A stretch of 64,000 bases of DNA, from positions 228,962,765 through 229,026,764 of the forward strand of contig NC_079147.1 in assembly GCF_945859685.1 (NCBI RefSeq). The letters run 5' to 3'. The notes beneath the pieces were generated by a model. That model was not told the origin of the DNA and searched no databases. It worked only from the letters and a program-made list of their open reading frames with translations. Position numbers and translations under genes: made by a program. This stretch comes from Eupeodes corollae (lineage: Eukaryota > Arthropoda > Insecta > Diptera > Syrphidae). Each line of letters begins with the position of its first letter. The first letter of the stretch is position 1. Positions 44,319-55,039 of this stretch are shown piece by piece.

Positions 44319-45905
44319 TTGTACAGATGACTTACAGACCCACAGGACTTGGAGGTTAGGACATAGAAGTCGTCCGTACAAATATTCAATCTGTCAATTA
44401 AGGAGAACTATAGGTTATCAATAATTAACAAGTACTGGGACCGCAAGATCCATTCAGTGACCATAGTATGTTCCCTAAAATCAACAAGATATTCAGGAAA
44501 AAGAGCGATAATAAACTTTCTTGTCTGAAACTCCAAGGAACTGAAGAGAACAGAGACAAACTCATGACAGCTCAAATAAATACAGAAGAAGCCATCTTTG
44601 ACGATAAATTTTATATAATTGAAGATCCGAAAGAAAAAGTGGAAGCGGTGGGAGCTGCTTTCCAGCAAGTGTACCTACAAGGTGAATGTTAGCAACCTGG
44701 AAAACAGAGTCCTACTTAATCACTTTTACCTTCGAAGTGATATGACAAAATTGCGAACTATTCACCGAGCAAACGGTACCAAGTCCCTTGTTAATGACGA
44801 AGGTTGAGCTTCAGCTAATCTTCAACTCAATGAAAAACAAAAAGTCAGCAGGTGTCGACGGTATATCCAACGCTGTAGTAAGACATTTACCGATGGAGGC
44901 AATTGACATTTTCACCACACTCTTCAATAATGCATATTATCCAGTGCATTGGAAGACAGCTGCCAAAAAAGGGAAGGACAACTCCAGCCCCTCAAAAACT
45001 TCGGTCGATAAGTCTTCTTCCGAGCATCAACAAAGTTTTCGAAAAAATAATTAATAGGGCTCTGACTAAGTGGGCTGCGGAAAACAAAATAATTCCGGAT
45101 AAACAGTTCGGGTTCAAGGTGGGTCATGACATAATTCATGCTGCGTCTAAACTCGTTTTTGATATCCAATGGAATAAATCAAAACAACAATGCACAGTTG
45201 CTGTTCTGGTTCATTTGGAAAAGCCCTTTGACTACGTATCTTTAGAGGGTCTTTACCCAAAACTGAGCAGGCTTAGCCTACGCAAACCATTGTTGTATAT
45301 ACTTTATGATATGCTTAACGGTAGAAAGTTTGTTATCAAAAAGTTTCAATGTAGCTTCTATCACAACATTCTTAATTGAAAATGGTCTTCAACAGGGACC
45401 AGTGAATACGCCGATTCTTTTCAGCATTTAAGCTAGCGATCTGGATAGGTAGTTTTGCAAAGGCATTTGCTTACTCCGACGATCTAATTGCGTACAAAAC
45501 GGCCACAGGAGCCTTTGGTCTGACGAAACGGCTATTTTACAGCAGTCGGCTAGACCCCTGAGTGAAGGTAATTTGCTACATGCCTTATACTTCCGATGAT
45601 CGTGTATGGTTGTCCTGTGTGGTTCAACATTGTCCCTTCCCAGATGGAGAAATTTCGGGTGTTCGAAAGGTTGTGTTTACGACGTTGTACCAGCTTACAT
45701 TGAACAGCTGAATTTTCCTTATGTTCATTTCTGTTCCATCGAGGTCCTGAAAAACGGGTCTCGAATCAACAGAATTGACAATTTCGTGATAAAATTCGTT
45801 TGAGGAAACATTTCGAGAGCTATGTCTTCGACCCACAATTTAATTTTCGGCACGTTTTATCCGAAGTCCAAACGACAAGTATTTTGAAAGTTTACGCTTG
45901 AGTGG
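44319..45905 (+). mobile_element. Jockey-like LINE, copy B
   Basis: Closely similar to copy A but with a different set of indels. Present: KINKIFRKKSDNKLSCLKL (44474), EEAIFDDKFYIIEDPKEKVE (44587), KKSAGVDGISNAVVRHLPME (44838) and SISLLPSINKVFEKIINRAL (45010-45070), a stretch deleted in A. Then FGFKVGHDIIHAASKLVFDI (45108), AVLVHLEKPFDYVSLEGLY (45200), where the catalytic Asp of the LVDLEKAFD motif is His, and LYDMLNGRKFV. The palm active site survives as AYSDDLIAYKTA (45470), with Ser in the YADD box. About 300 bp after that is deleted. The end matches copy A (IDNFVIKFV, 45775; NLIFGTFYP, 45838). Confidence 0.87.
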
Positions 45906-45965
45906 TAATTTTATAAATTTGTGATATTCTTTAAGAAAGTCTTAAGAATAGTTGAGCGATCTAGT

Positions 45966-46365
45966 AGCATCCGTGGTGAGATGGTTAGTGCGTAGGCCTA
46001 TTAGGCCGAAAGGTATTAGTATTAAGTATTATAGTTTAACTTAAAGTGCCCATAAGTTACTTGTAAGTTATGGTTAATTAGGCTAGTTTTATGAATTTGT
46101 GTGGTTGTGGGTGCTCTGTCTTTGCCATCTAAGTTTTTTTTTGCACAAGTATACCTACTGCCTCTGTTGGGTAATTGACAAATCCTTCTGAAGTAATTCT
46201 TGTTATGAAAAGTGCTTCCTCAAATTAGCCATTCGGATTCGGTTTAAAGCTGTTGTGTATAGGTCTCCTCAATCCCTGACAACATTATTACACATTGTAA
46301 TGGTTGAGAGTTGTAAGTTACCAGGCTCTAGTTTTCAACGGACTGTTACGCCACCGAATATATTT
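45966..46365 (+). mobile_element. tRNA-derived SINE (copy 6) with a ~105-bp foreign insert in its head
   Basis: The head ccgtggtgagatggttagtg breaks off after gcgtaggcctattagg. About 105 bp of unrelated sequence follows (roughly 46000-46104), including the imperfect palindrome cataagttacttgtaagtt. The SINE resumes at gtctttgccatctaag with a complete body: tactgcctctgttgg, attcttgttatgaaaagtg, attcggattcggttt, gttgagagttgtaagtt and gactgttacgccacc. The B box is not recognisable, so this copy should not be transcribable from its own promoter. Confidence 0.85.
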
Positions 46366-47508
46366 TTAACATTGGAAACGAGAATGAGAAGTCAGATTTT
46401 AATTTTCTTATTTTTATCTTTTTCTTTGAAGATTCGCCAAGATACTTTTTTTTCTGAAAGGTAGTCGTTCTGTCGGTAATACAGAGTCGCAACAAAATTT
46501 TGAAGGACCCATACAAAAAGATTTAATAAAAATTGAGTAGTCAGCTGATTGCAAAATCTCACAAGTAATAAAATTAGCAACCATTAGTTCTATAGAAATT
46601 CTGTAGAAATATAAGATATAGAGTTGTAAAATGGCGTCATATTTTTAGTTGGACATTCCTCTTTGAACACAACCATCGATTAATTAAAAGTCGAATCTAT
46701 CCGAAGCAGAATTTTAGTGCTTCTTTTAGAGTGCGTGAAGGTAGGTAGTCGTTCACGATATGCTCGGCATTGTTCCAAAGTTTTTTTTTTTGAAAAATAC
46801 ACAAAAATAAGGGTTTTAGACCCGAAAAACAGTTTTTGACCAAACACCCTTTTTTTTCGAAAATGCTTCTTGGTTGTTCTAGTTGTTCTGAACATTGTTC
46901 CAAGTTTTTGGACATCTATGATCAAAATTTTTTAAAGATATAATGCATTATTTACGCTGATGATCGATCTTTCAAAAAAAATGTCGATGTCTTTTAATAT
47001 TGTAAATATTTTTTTAGCTCCCCTTAAAGGCGTGCGAAAACAAACAAAATAATATTTCCCTACCCTAGTTACCAACAACCCCCCCCCCCCCCTTCCCTTG
47101 AAAGAAATTAAAATTCTAAGCCAAAGCTGTATTCTTTCAACAACGAACAAAAGGTCTTTTAGATTCCGACTGTATGAAATAAATAATGATTATGTTTACA
47201 TTCAAAAAAACATTCTCAACCCCCGCTTTACAAAAACCCACATTAAACAAATATTTTTTCATAAAATTGTTTTTTCAGATCAAATTGTTCCGAAGTTTCA
47301 TTCAAAAAAATAGATAATAAGTTTAAATAAGACTTAACATTGTACTATTCTGTTAACCATATTCAAAATTCCAAAACTTGTTCCCAATTGTTCCAGGGCT
47401 CTTGTAAATTGTTCCAGAGATTCGTTTCTTAACATTGATTTTTAGTATGAAAAATTTACAAAAAAGCTCCCCTGTCCCCGTTTTTTCAAAATCGAAAATC
47501 TTAAACAT
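46366..47508. other. Non-coding flank of unit B
   Basis: Homologue of the unit A flank, without the pogo element. Contains a C run at about 47080-47092. The overlapping minus frames (46680-46925 and 46697-46915) come from the repeat and are not genes. Confidence 0.6.
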
Positions 47509-47977
47509 GTTCCCTATCCCAGATCATTCAAATAAAATTGGTCCAAAGATTCTTTCAAAATGAATATTTTAAGCAGAAAAAATTTTAACTTAAAAATCAA
47601 ATTAGTTGCAAATATGATTTGCTAATGATTGTCACTTGTCAACATTAAGCTCTTGAATATTCCATCAATTAACTATCATTGATCTAATTATATTTTTTTT
47701 TTTTACCCACATCCTATAAGTTAAACTACTTTTAATCTACCTGATCCAATTTTCATGACCAGCTTCTGACAATGACGTTATAAAAGTCTCAACTGGGGTT
47801 TCTCCAAATCCCATGAAAAGGGGTAAGGTAGCAGAAACTGCAAGAAATATGAGTTGTGTTGTTCCAATTTACATCTGTCAGTAATACTCCTTTATTTTAT
47901 TATCCCTCTACCTGCCTCATATCTTTTAAAATGTTGGTCATAGAGATCCAAAAATTTGGAACAATTTTCAGAACAAA
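46881..47977. repeat. Pair of ~57-bp inverted repeats, about 1 kb apart
   Basis: The left arm at 46881-46938 (gttctgaacattgttccaag, then tttttggacatctatgatc) is matched in reverse by 47921-47977 (ggtcatagagatccaaaaat, then ttggaacaattttcagaac). The similarity is about 80 percent by eye. The left arm also occurs in unit A at 42690-42750, so the right arm is a reversed third copy of that family. Confidence 0.7.
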
Positions 47978-49600
47978 TAGAAGTTTAAAATACTTACTAA
48001 ATTATTCAAATTTACCTTTTTTTTACTTAAATTTTGTCTCAATAGCGCAACTAGTTTGCGAGACAAAGTTTTAAAAAACTGATTGTCAAATTTTTAAAAT
48101 ACTTCCCCATATCGTATAATTTTGAAAGCAAGAAAAAGAAAAAATCGAAAAAAACACGGATTTCAGTTTGACGTTGAATGCCTCCCATTTCCACCTCCGA
48201 TGTAGGATCTTAAAAATTAATATGGGCGTGGTATCCACCCACTTTTATGACCATTGAATTCAAATGAATAGCATGAGGAACCAGCAATGTGATTGTTCTT
48301 TGTCTATTATTGCTGCATTGTTGCCGAATGAGTTCCGCCGATATGCCATTTACCTTTTCTACCTTCACTGAATATACTTTTGGTAGAATATTGAAACTTT
48401 GAAGCCTCAACTTCTTTGAAACAAAAGTTGTAGATCTCTATTAAGAATCTGTTGAACTGCAATTTTCAGCAATATATTGTTTGAGGTTATTTTTTAAAAA
48501 AATCAATTATTTACAAATATTTTCATTTTTATCAACAAGGAAACACAAAGTAACGTTGATTTTTACTCGCGGACAAAATCTCAAAACTGCAAACGTAAGT
48601 AGGTAAATCAAAAAGTGTTGTTATTTCTTGAAAGTTAACTTACTTCATCTATTTTAACGTATTCTAGTTCTCGTACTTCTAACATAAACATGCATACAAT
48701 CAAAAAAAAACAACAATGCAATTTATACCATAATCTGACCTTAACGAACAAAAAATTATATTTTTGTTGATTAATGTACATATATATAAAATAACAACCC
48801 AAAAAAGATAACAGCTAATAATATCACCATCATCATCATGACAAACATTGTGGTTTTAAAGTTCCACAACCATCAATATGCTGCTATACAAGAAGTGATG
48901 TGTTTCATACATAGGAAAGTTGATAAATGTACGTTGATCAAATGTACGTAATTAAAGTGCCGAAGGCAGAATCATTGCTGATAATTGATTTATGTTTACA
49001 TCAGAGCACGTAAAACCCCTAAAGGAGTCAATTATTGAACCCAGCGAACAAGGACACGTACCGAACCCAAAACCAGGACGTAATTACTGCCGCTGTAATA
49101 CTTTTATGCAGGTATGTGTGTGTGTGTGTCTGCTTTAGCAACAAACATCAACATTTCAAAGATAACAACAGATGTAGTAGATGAAATTGAGGTAAATTTT
49201 GACATAGGTGTGCAACCCAGCAGCGTCTAGAATGTCGTCATGGTTACCACAAGAACTTATTAATTATGGTTGCTAAGGAGAATATGCGAATTGGCAAATA
49301 AAACACAATTGGCGAAATGAGGACAGGATTGTCAATGTGACAACTTTGTTTTTAAATTACAACTTTCCAAATAAACTTTGACACTCCTGAATGATTAGAA
49401 AACTATATCTATTGTCAAAACTAGACCAATTAAGAATTTTGAAGAACGAAGCAATTCATCAAAAAAACGTCGAGTAAAAGGCCCTGTTTAGAAACACAGT
49501 ATAGCTCAGAAGAGCTAAATAATACCTACATTGACGGCTTTCATAACTTCTTCCAATAGCTTGAAAAGAGTTTTTATAAATGTTAATGCTTTAAACACAA
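47978..49600. other. Interval without recognised genes
   Basis: About 1.6 kb. A 66-codon minus frame at 48210-48410 has no known domain. Short CAT/ATC repeats lie near 48825-48838 and a GT run near 49114-49129. No transposon protein similarity. Confidence 0.4.
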
Positions 49601-49602
49601 CA

Positions 49603-49735
49603 AATTATTTTAAACATCCCATAGGAAGTTATTGTAATCGTTACCATTTTCTGAACTGAAATTTTGACATTTCTCGACGTTTCAAGTTGCCTATACCTAG
49701 TCGAAATAAAACATTTTTAGAGAGATGTCTGCTCC
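49603..49735 (-). repeat. Repeat X, terminal fragment
   Basis: Reads atcccataggaagttattg, then tgacatttctcgacgtttc, then gtcgaaataaaacattttt, matching the first 130 bp of the reversed copy at 53655 and the end of copy 1. Only this end is present. Confidence 0.8.
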
Positions 49736-49928
49736 TTCGAAATTTGTATAGACATTCTCATCCTTAAAGAAGTATGTAGAACAATCAAGTTATAATTCAT
49801 CATTTCTTCATTAATAAAATGTCATTCCGTTGTTGACATACAAAAATATGCATTTTTGGTTCGTTTACCAAATGATGGAGACACTGGCCAATTATGTTTT
49901 TCTAACTCTAAACTCAATAATATGATAA

Positions 49929-50037
49929 AGGGTTTTTAGTTGAAAAACCCAGTTGAAAAACTATTAAAATGTGTCTTGTAAGTAGAAGTCTGCAACCAAA
50001 ATGTCTTCGACACATATTTTTGTAATCAGGGGAAGTA
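49929..50037 (+). repeat. Repeat Y unit beside the LOA/I-like insertion
   Basis: Contains aaatgtcttcgacacata and tttttgtaatcagggg, related to the units at 28093-28242. A small palindrome, gggtttttagttgaaaaacc, opens it. The sequence continues on the far side of the LINE at 52231. Confidence 0.6.
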
Positions 50038-50049
50038 AGGTGATATTTT

Positions 50050-52218
50050 TTTGTCGTTTTTATTCCAAAAGCTGGAAAATCCAGCCACATTAACCGTAAA
50101 GACCTAAGACCTATCAGCTTATCATCATTCCTTCTTAAAACTTTTGAACGTTTGATCGAAATCCACTTAAGGGCAAGTGTTGATAAGTCCCTCTTTTCAA
50201 AAGCTCAACACGCCTACAACAAAGGGAAATCAGTTGAAACGGCTCTACACAGTATAGTACGTACAATCGAATATTCCCTCCATCATAAAGAGTATACCTT
50301 AGTTGCCTTCTTGGATATAGAAGGCGCATTTAACAATGTCAACACATCTGCAATTGCACGTGTATTGACATCTCTGAAGTTAGATAAGTCATTCAGCGAA
50401 TTGATTAATCAGATGCTGATAAGCAGGATTATCAATTCAAAACTAGGCGATTTTACTGCTTAAAGGGGTGTCAGCAGAGGTACGCCATAAGGTGGTGTCC
50501 TATCCCCTCTCCTCTGGAACTTAGTAATAAGTGAATTACTAATTACTCTAGAAAGAGAAGAATACAGAGTATTTGCTTATGCGGACGATGTTGCTATTGC
50601 GGTAACGGGTTAACATCCTAAATATACTAAAAGAACTCTTACAAAACGCTTTAAATAAGCTCACCAGATGAGCAAATCAGTGTGGACTAGGCGTTAACCC
50701 ACAAAAAACCGACCTTGTCCTCTTCACAAGGAAATACAAAGTCCCACTCATTGACCCTCCCCTCATAAACAGTGTACCACTCGAATTCTCTGAACAAGCA
50801 AAATACTTGGGTCTCATTTTGGATAAGAAACTCAGTTGGAAACCTTTTATTCAAGAGAGAATAAACAAGGCCACAGTAGCCCTGTGCCCCCCCATTAATC
50901 ACTGGCTATATATCTCGGTCATAAGGCCGATCCTTACTTATGGAGTAGCGGTATGGTGGCCGGCGCTAAATATAGCGACAAATCGCGATTAAACTCATCA
51001 AAGTCCAACGAACAGCCTGCCTGTGTATGGTAGGAGCACTTCGCTCTACCCCCTCCGCCTGACTTGATGTTCTGTTCGATCTAATACCGCTGGACATTTT
51101 CAGCAAGCAAACGGCCGCTAATACAGCCATACGGCTTCAATCCTCCTCTCTGTGGATCAATTATGGAATTGGCCACACCACTATTTTGAACTCGTTCAGA
51201 ACTATAAACAGTAATATTGACTACACCATACCCCATCCTCAGTTTAATAGCTATAGTTTCAAAGTGACTATACCTCCCAGGTCTTTTTAGGAGAAAAGAT
51301 CATTTTTGAACGATGATTCTATAAACTTTTGTACAGACGGATTAAAAACGGAGGATAGGTTTGGTGGAAGCGTATACTCAGATATACTAAACATAAGTCT
51401 CTCCTTTCGTCTACCCAATCACTGTAGCGTGTTCCAAGCTGAAATCCTGGCTACAGAAGAAGTCTTATCCTGTCTTAGAGAAAACGTTAAATCAACTAAT
51501 GATATACGCATCTTTTTGGATAGCCAAGCTGCGTTAAAGTCCTGAGACTCTGTCTCCATTAACTCACTAACAGCCCTAAATTGTCGATCATCTCTTACGG
51601 AGATGGCTCCACAGTTCAACATTCACCTTTTCTGGGTGCGGAGCCATAGAGACCTTTCATGAGATTGCAAAGCTGACGAACTTGCAAAAAGCGGAACAAC
51701 TTAAACTCTGCTGGCTCACAATGCTAGCATAGGTATCCCCTTAGCTACATGTAAACAAACTTCAGGTGGAATAACACGACCAATTGTTTAGCGACTAAAC
51801 TAATTTCTTAGCGCCAGGCACTCAAAACAATCAATCTCTGAGTAGATTGCACATTAGCGAGGTTATAGGTGTCCTAAGAGGGCACTCCTTAATAGGAAGG
51901 CATGCTATTCGACTTGGAGCCCCTGCAAATGATTTTTGTAGGAGTTGCATGGACGAGGAGGAGGAGGAGACAATCTCTCATCTTCTGTGCACATGCCCTG
52001 CCTTATCACAAAGACGTAGAATCCATCTTGTAGACTACTACTTCAACGATACCAGCGTTCTAAAAATTCTGACATTATTTTTCTCCTACGGTTCATTTGG
52101 AGCTCCAATTGGTTCGACGAGTTAAGCTGATCAACTGATCCATGTGGTATCACAACGGACCATACTTTGGCCTAAGTGTGTTGGACTAACCAACGAACAG
52201 GCACTTTAACCTAACCTG
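50050..52218 (+). mobile_element. LOA/I-like LINE, 5'-truncated, with 12-bp target duplication
   Basis: Flanked by direct repeats aggtgatatttt at 50038-50049 and 52219-52230. The protein starts inside RT: VVFIPKAGKSSHI, KDLRPISLSSFLLKTFERLI (50100), QHAYNKGKSVETALHSIV (50210), YTLVAFLDIEGAFNNV (50293, catalytic Asp), GVSRGTP (50466), VFAYADDVAIAVTG (50570, intact YADD) and QAKYLGLILDKKLSWKPF (50800). RNase H: INFCTDGLKTEDRFGGSV (51321), VFQAEILATEEVLSCL (51430), IRIFLDSQAAL (51507) and FNIHLFWVRSHRDLS (51617). C terminus: GVLRGHSLIGRHAIRLGA, NDFCRSCMDEEEEE and HLLCTCPALSQRR (51865-52015). It ends with ctttaacctaacc. Several stops, so inactive, but the best-preserved insertion of this family here. 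Confidence 0.93.
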
Positions 52219-52230
52219 AGGTGATATTTT

Positions 52231-52855
52231 AGTGTAAAATGCGTTTTTTCTCATTTCTTCCAATCCGACAAAATTTGCTAAGGGCACTAGGTCTAAAACA
52301 CTATTGGAATTTTCTTTCACGAAATCTGTTTTTAATTCTCAAACAATAGTTCGTCATAATTTGGGCATTCCAGTGACCCTGGTTACGTTTCCTCAAAGAT
52401 CAAGGTTTGTATATCGAAATGGAAGCGTTCTCGTTGTTCTTTATTCAGATTACTCAGACTTAGATTCAGGCTGGGTTGGAGGTTTAGCTTGAAGCTGATA
52501 TGTCAACCCAAGGCTGCTGAGAGTATAACAATGACAATAATAGTTCACTATTATTCCATAGCTTTCATCTTTTTTTGTTTGATACAAGTCAAATGAATTC
52601 ATATAAGTCACATTTTTTTCAATATCAGTCATGCAATATTGAAAACTCCATTCTAAATCAGTCCTCTGATTTACCGGTTAGAAAAACATCGAGGTTTTAT
52701 AGCTTGAAGAATAAAGTTTTGCTTCTAAGTGATAATTTGGTATAGATAAAGAAACTTCAAGCACTGGACCTTAATCAAAGAACAGAACTGGTCGAGCAAT
52801 AGATACCAATTTAGAGTGAAACCATTTCGACTGATTTCTTTTTAGTTCTGTTTGT
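52231..52855. other. Spacer after the LINE
   Basis: Continues the pre-insertion sequence. No gene recognised. Confidence 0.4.
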
Positions 52856-53107
52856 ATTGGCCACGTGTGGTACCAGTGTTGAGTGTCTGCCTGTGCCACC
52901 TAAAATAATTTTTTTCTCATGCGTACTGCCTCTTGCGAGAAATTGACATATCCTCCAAAAATACCGAATAAGCTGTTCGGATTGAGCTTAAAACCGTAGG
53001 TTCACGTCATTCCTGACAACATTATTCGCACACAGGAATGGTTGAGAGTTGTAAGTCACTAGGCCCTAGTTATCAACGGACTGTTGCGCCAAGTAATTTA
53101 TTTATTA
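52856..53107 (+). mobile_element. tRNA-derived SINE (copy 7)
   Basis: The head is damaged (ggccacgtgtggtaccag and gtctgcctgtgccacc), but the body is good: gtactgcctcttgcgag, aattgacatatcctcc, aaaccgtaggttcac, gacaacattattcgcacac, gttgagagttgtaagtcac and gactgttgcgcc, with a ttatttattag end. About 25 bp of the middle, containing cttgtcatgaaaagtgc, is missing. Confidence 0.88.
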
Positions 53108-53654
53108 GTATCTTGGTCACCTTAAATTAATAATCATCTAAATCATTTTATGATTCCCGGAAAATTCTTGATACAAGGTTGTCTGGACCTACTACTTGTA
53201 ACGAATGTCCAAAGTAAAACCAAAGTTATCAAAGAACACCTGTATTTTGAAAACAAACACACTTAGTTGACTTTTAATTATAGCCTTTTTTATATTTTAT
53301 TTTATAAAAATCTTAAAAAACTAGCGTTCATTTCAAAAACTTTGCGTTAATTTCGAAAACTTAAAAACATATCTTTCTATCTCTATGCGGGTACTCTAAG
53401 TAAATCCATTATCTTATAACTACTGCTTTTCGGCCTTATTAATTATAACCTTCCCAGCCCAGGAGTGTTCACAAAATTTCAAACCAGGGGAAAAATAATG
53501 AATGTACTTTTTAACCACTGTATGGACGAAGTACCTTCGGAAAGCTGTTCTTGTAGACAGTATTTTAGGAACTGCCAAACATATCGACTTCAAATAAATA
53601 GTGTTATTTTTACTGTAGCATACAATGAAAAATTTTGTTGACCTTAAAGAACTC
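53108..53654. other. AT-rich spacer
   Basis: A 92-codon minus frame at 53420-53698 partly overlaps repeat X and shows no motif. Nothing else recognised. Confidence 0.4.
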
Positions 53655-54975
53655 TTACCTTCCCATAAGAAGTTATTGTAATGGGACCGATTTGTCAAAT
53701 TGAAAATTGTGACACTTCTCGACGTTTCAAGGTCCCTATAGTCGAAATAAAAGATTTTTAGAAAGATGTCTGTGCGTGCGTGTGTACATAGTTACGGACT
53801 CGACGTTTTTTCGTCGTCCATAGCTCAAGAACCAGAATAGGTATCGACTTCAAATAAATTTTGTTATACAGATAACAAGGCAGAAAGATTCAGAAAGAAT
53901 TCTCAAGAAAATTGCGTTGGTGGATTTTTTACCATAGCAGTTTGAAAAAATGGTGAAAATTTTGGTTAACCCTAAATATCGTACGAACCAAAAACGCTAG
54001 ATACTTGAATTAAATTTTATTTTATAAATCGTAAGGTGATACCAAACGAATATATTTTTTGATTGTGGCACGAAAAATTAAGTTTTGGTAAAATTCTAAA
54101 AAAAAATCGAATTGACAGTTTTTTTTATAAAAAATAAAAACCTAAAAAAAAACATTACTCAATGTTGGTAAAAATTTAATTTCGACTCAAATATCTTTTC
54201 AAAACTTGGAGATTATGGCTTTCAACAAATTTTAACTTACAAAAATATTGTTTTCAACATTCAGAAAATTTTGAGAAAAATTAAATTTACAGTTTTTTTT
54301 ATTAAAAAATAAAAACCTAAACAAAAAAATTAATAAAAGTTGGTAAAAATTGATTTTCGACTCAAATATGTTTTCAAAACTTTAAGATATTGGATTAAAA
54401 CTACTTTTGTCTTTCAAGAAATATTGTTGTCAAAATTCAGTTAAAAAAATATAATTGACAGTTTTCTTCAAAAAATAAAAACCTAAAAAAAAACAGTACT
54501 AAGACTTCAAAAAGCTTTTCAAAACTTAAAAATATTGTCTTCAAACTTTTTTTTATTTCACAGAAAATATTTTTTTCGATATTCAGTAGTTTTTGTTATA
54601 AAAATCCAACAGACGGTTTATTAATAAAAAAAAATAAAATCGTCAAAAAATTGTCCGCAAATATGTCAAAAACCGATGTTCGGTTCTGGATATCTTTCAA
54701 ATTAATTTCGTTCATCCAATTTGTAAAAATTTAAGAAATGCTACTAAAATTGGTAAAAAAATGTTGTCGACTGAAAATCTATTAAACAAAAGTAGATATT
54801 CAAACTTAACTATTTCTGTATGTGAAAAATATTGTTGGTAATTTTAAAATTTGTAAGAATAATTCAACTGACAACTTTTCTTACCTCAACACTAAAACTT
54901 ACAAACTTTTAAGCAAGACAATGGGATGGGAAGTTATCAGTATGAGTCGCTTCCCAGCCTCTTTTTATTATTGTT
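53655..54975 (-). repeat. Repeat X copy 3 (reversed), complete
   Basis: From cttcccataagaagttattg at 53660 through acacttctcgacgtttcaag, tcgacgttttttcgtcgtcc, tagctcaagaaccagaat, ggttaaccctaaatatcg and aaccaaaaacgctag. Degenerate tandem units follow, whose gacagttttttttat words recur at 54114, 54289, 54458 and about 54609 (spacing 151-175). The far end is cttttaagcaagacaatggg, then atgggaagttatcagtatg and gcttcccagcctc. This is the most complete copy, about 1.3 kb, and non-coding. Confidence 0.88.
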
Positions 54976-55039
54976 ATATTATTTATTGCGAAAATCAATC
55001 AACAGTTTTTTATATCCCGAAGAAATAAAAATAAGTTAC

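Larger units (their letters stand above)
44319..47508 (+). repeat. Segmental duplication, unit B
   Basis: Begins at the same LINE position as unit A (aaacttgtacaga) and ends where similarity to unit A's flank stops, near cttaaacatgttcc at 47500. It lacks the pogo insertion of unit A and carries a full-length SINE at 45966-46365 that unit A lacks. An alternative reading is that the flank is the LINE's own long 3' UTR and B inserted directly behind A. Confidence 0.7.
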
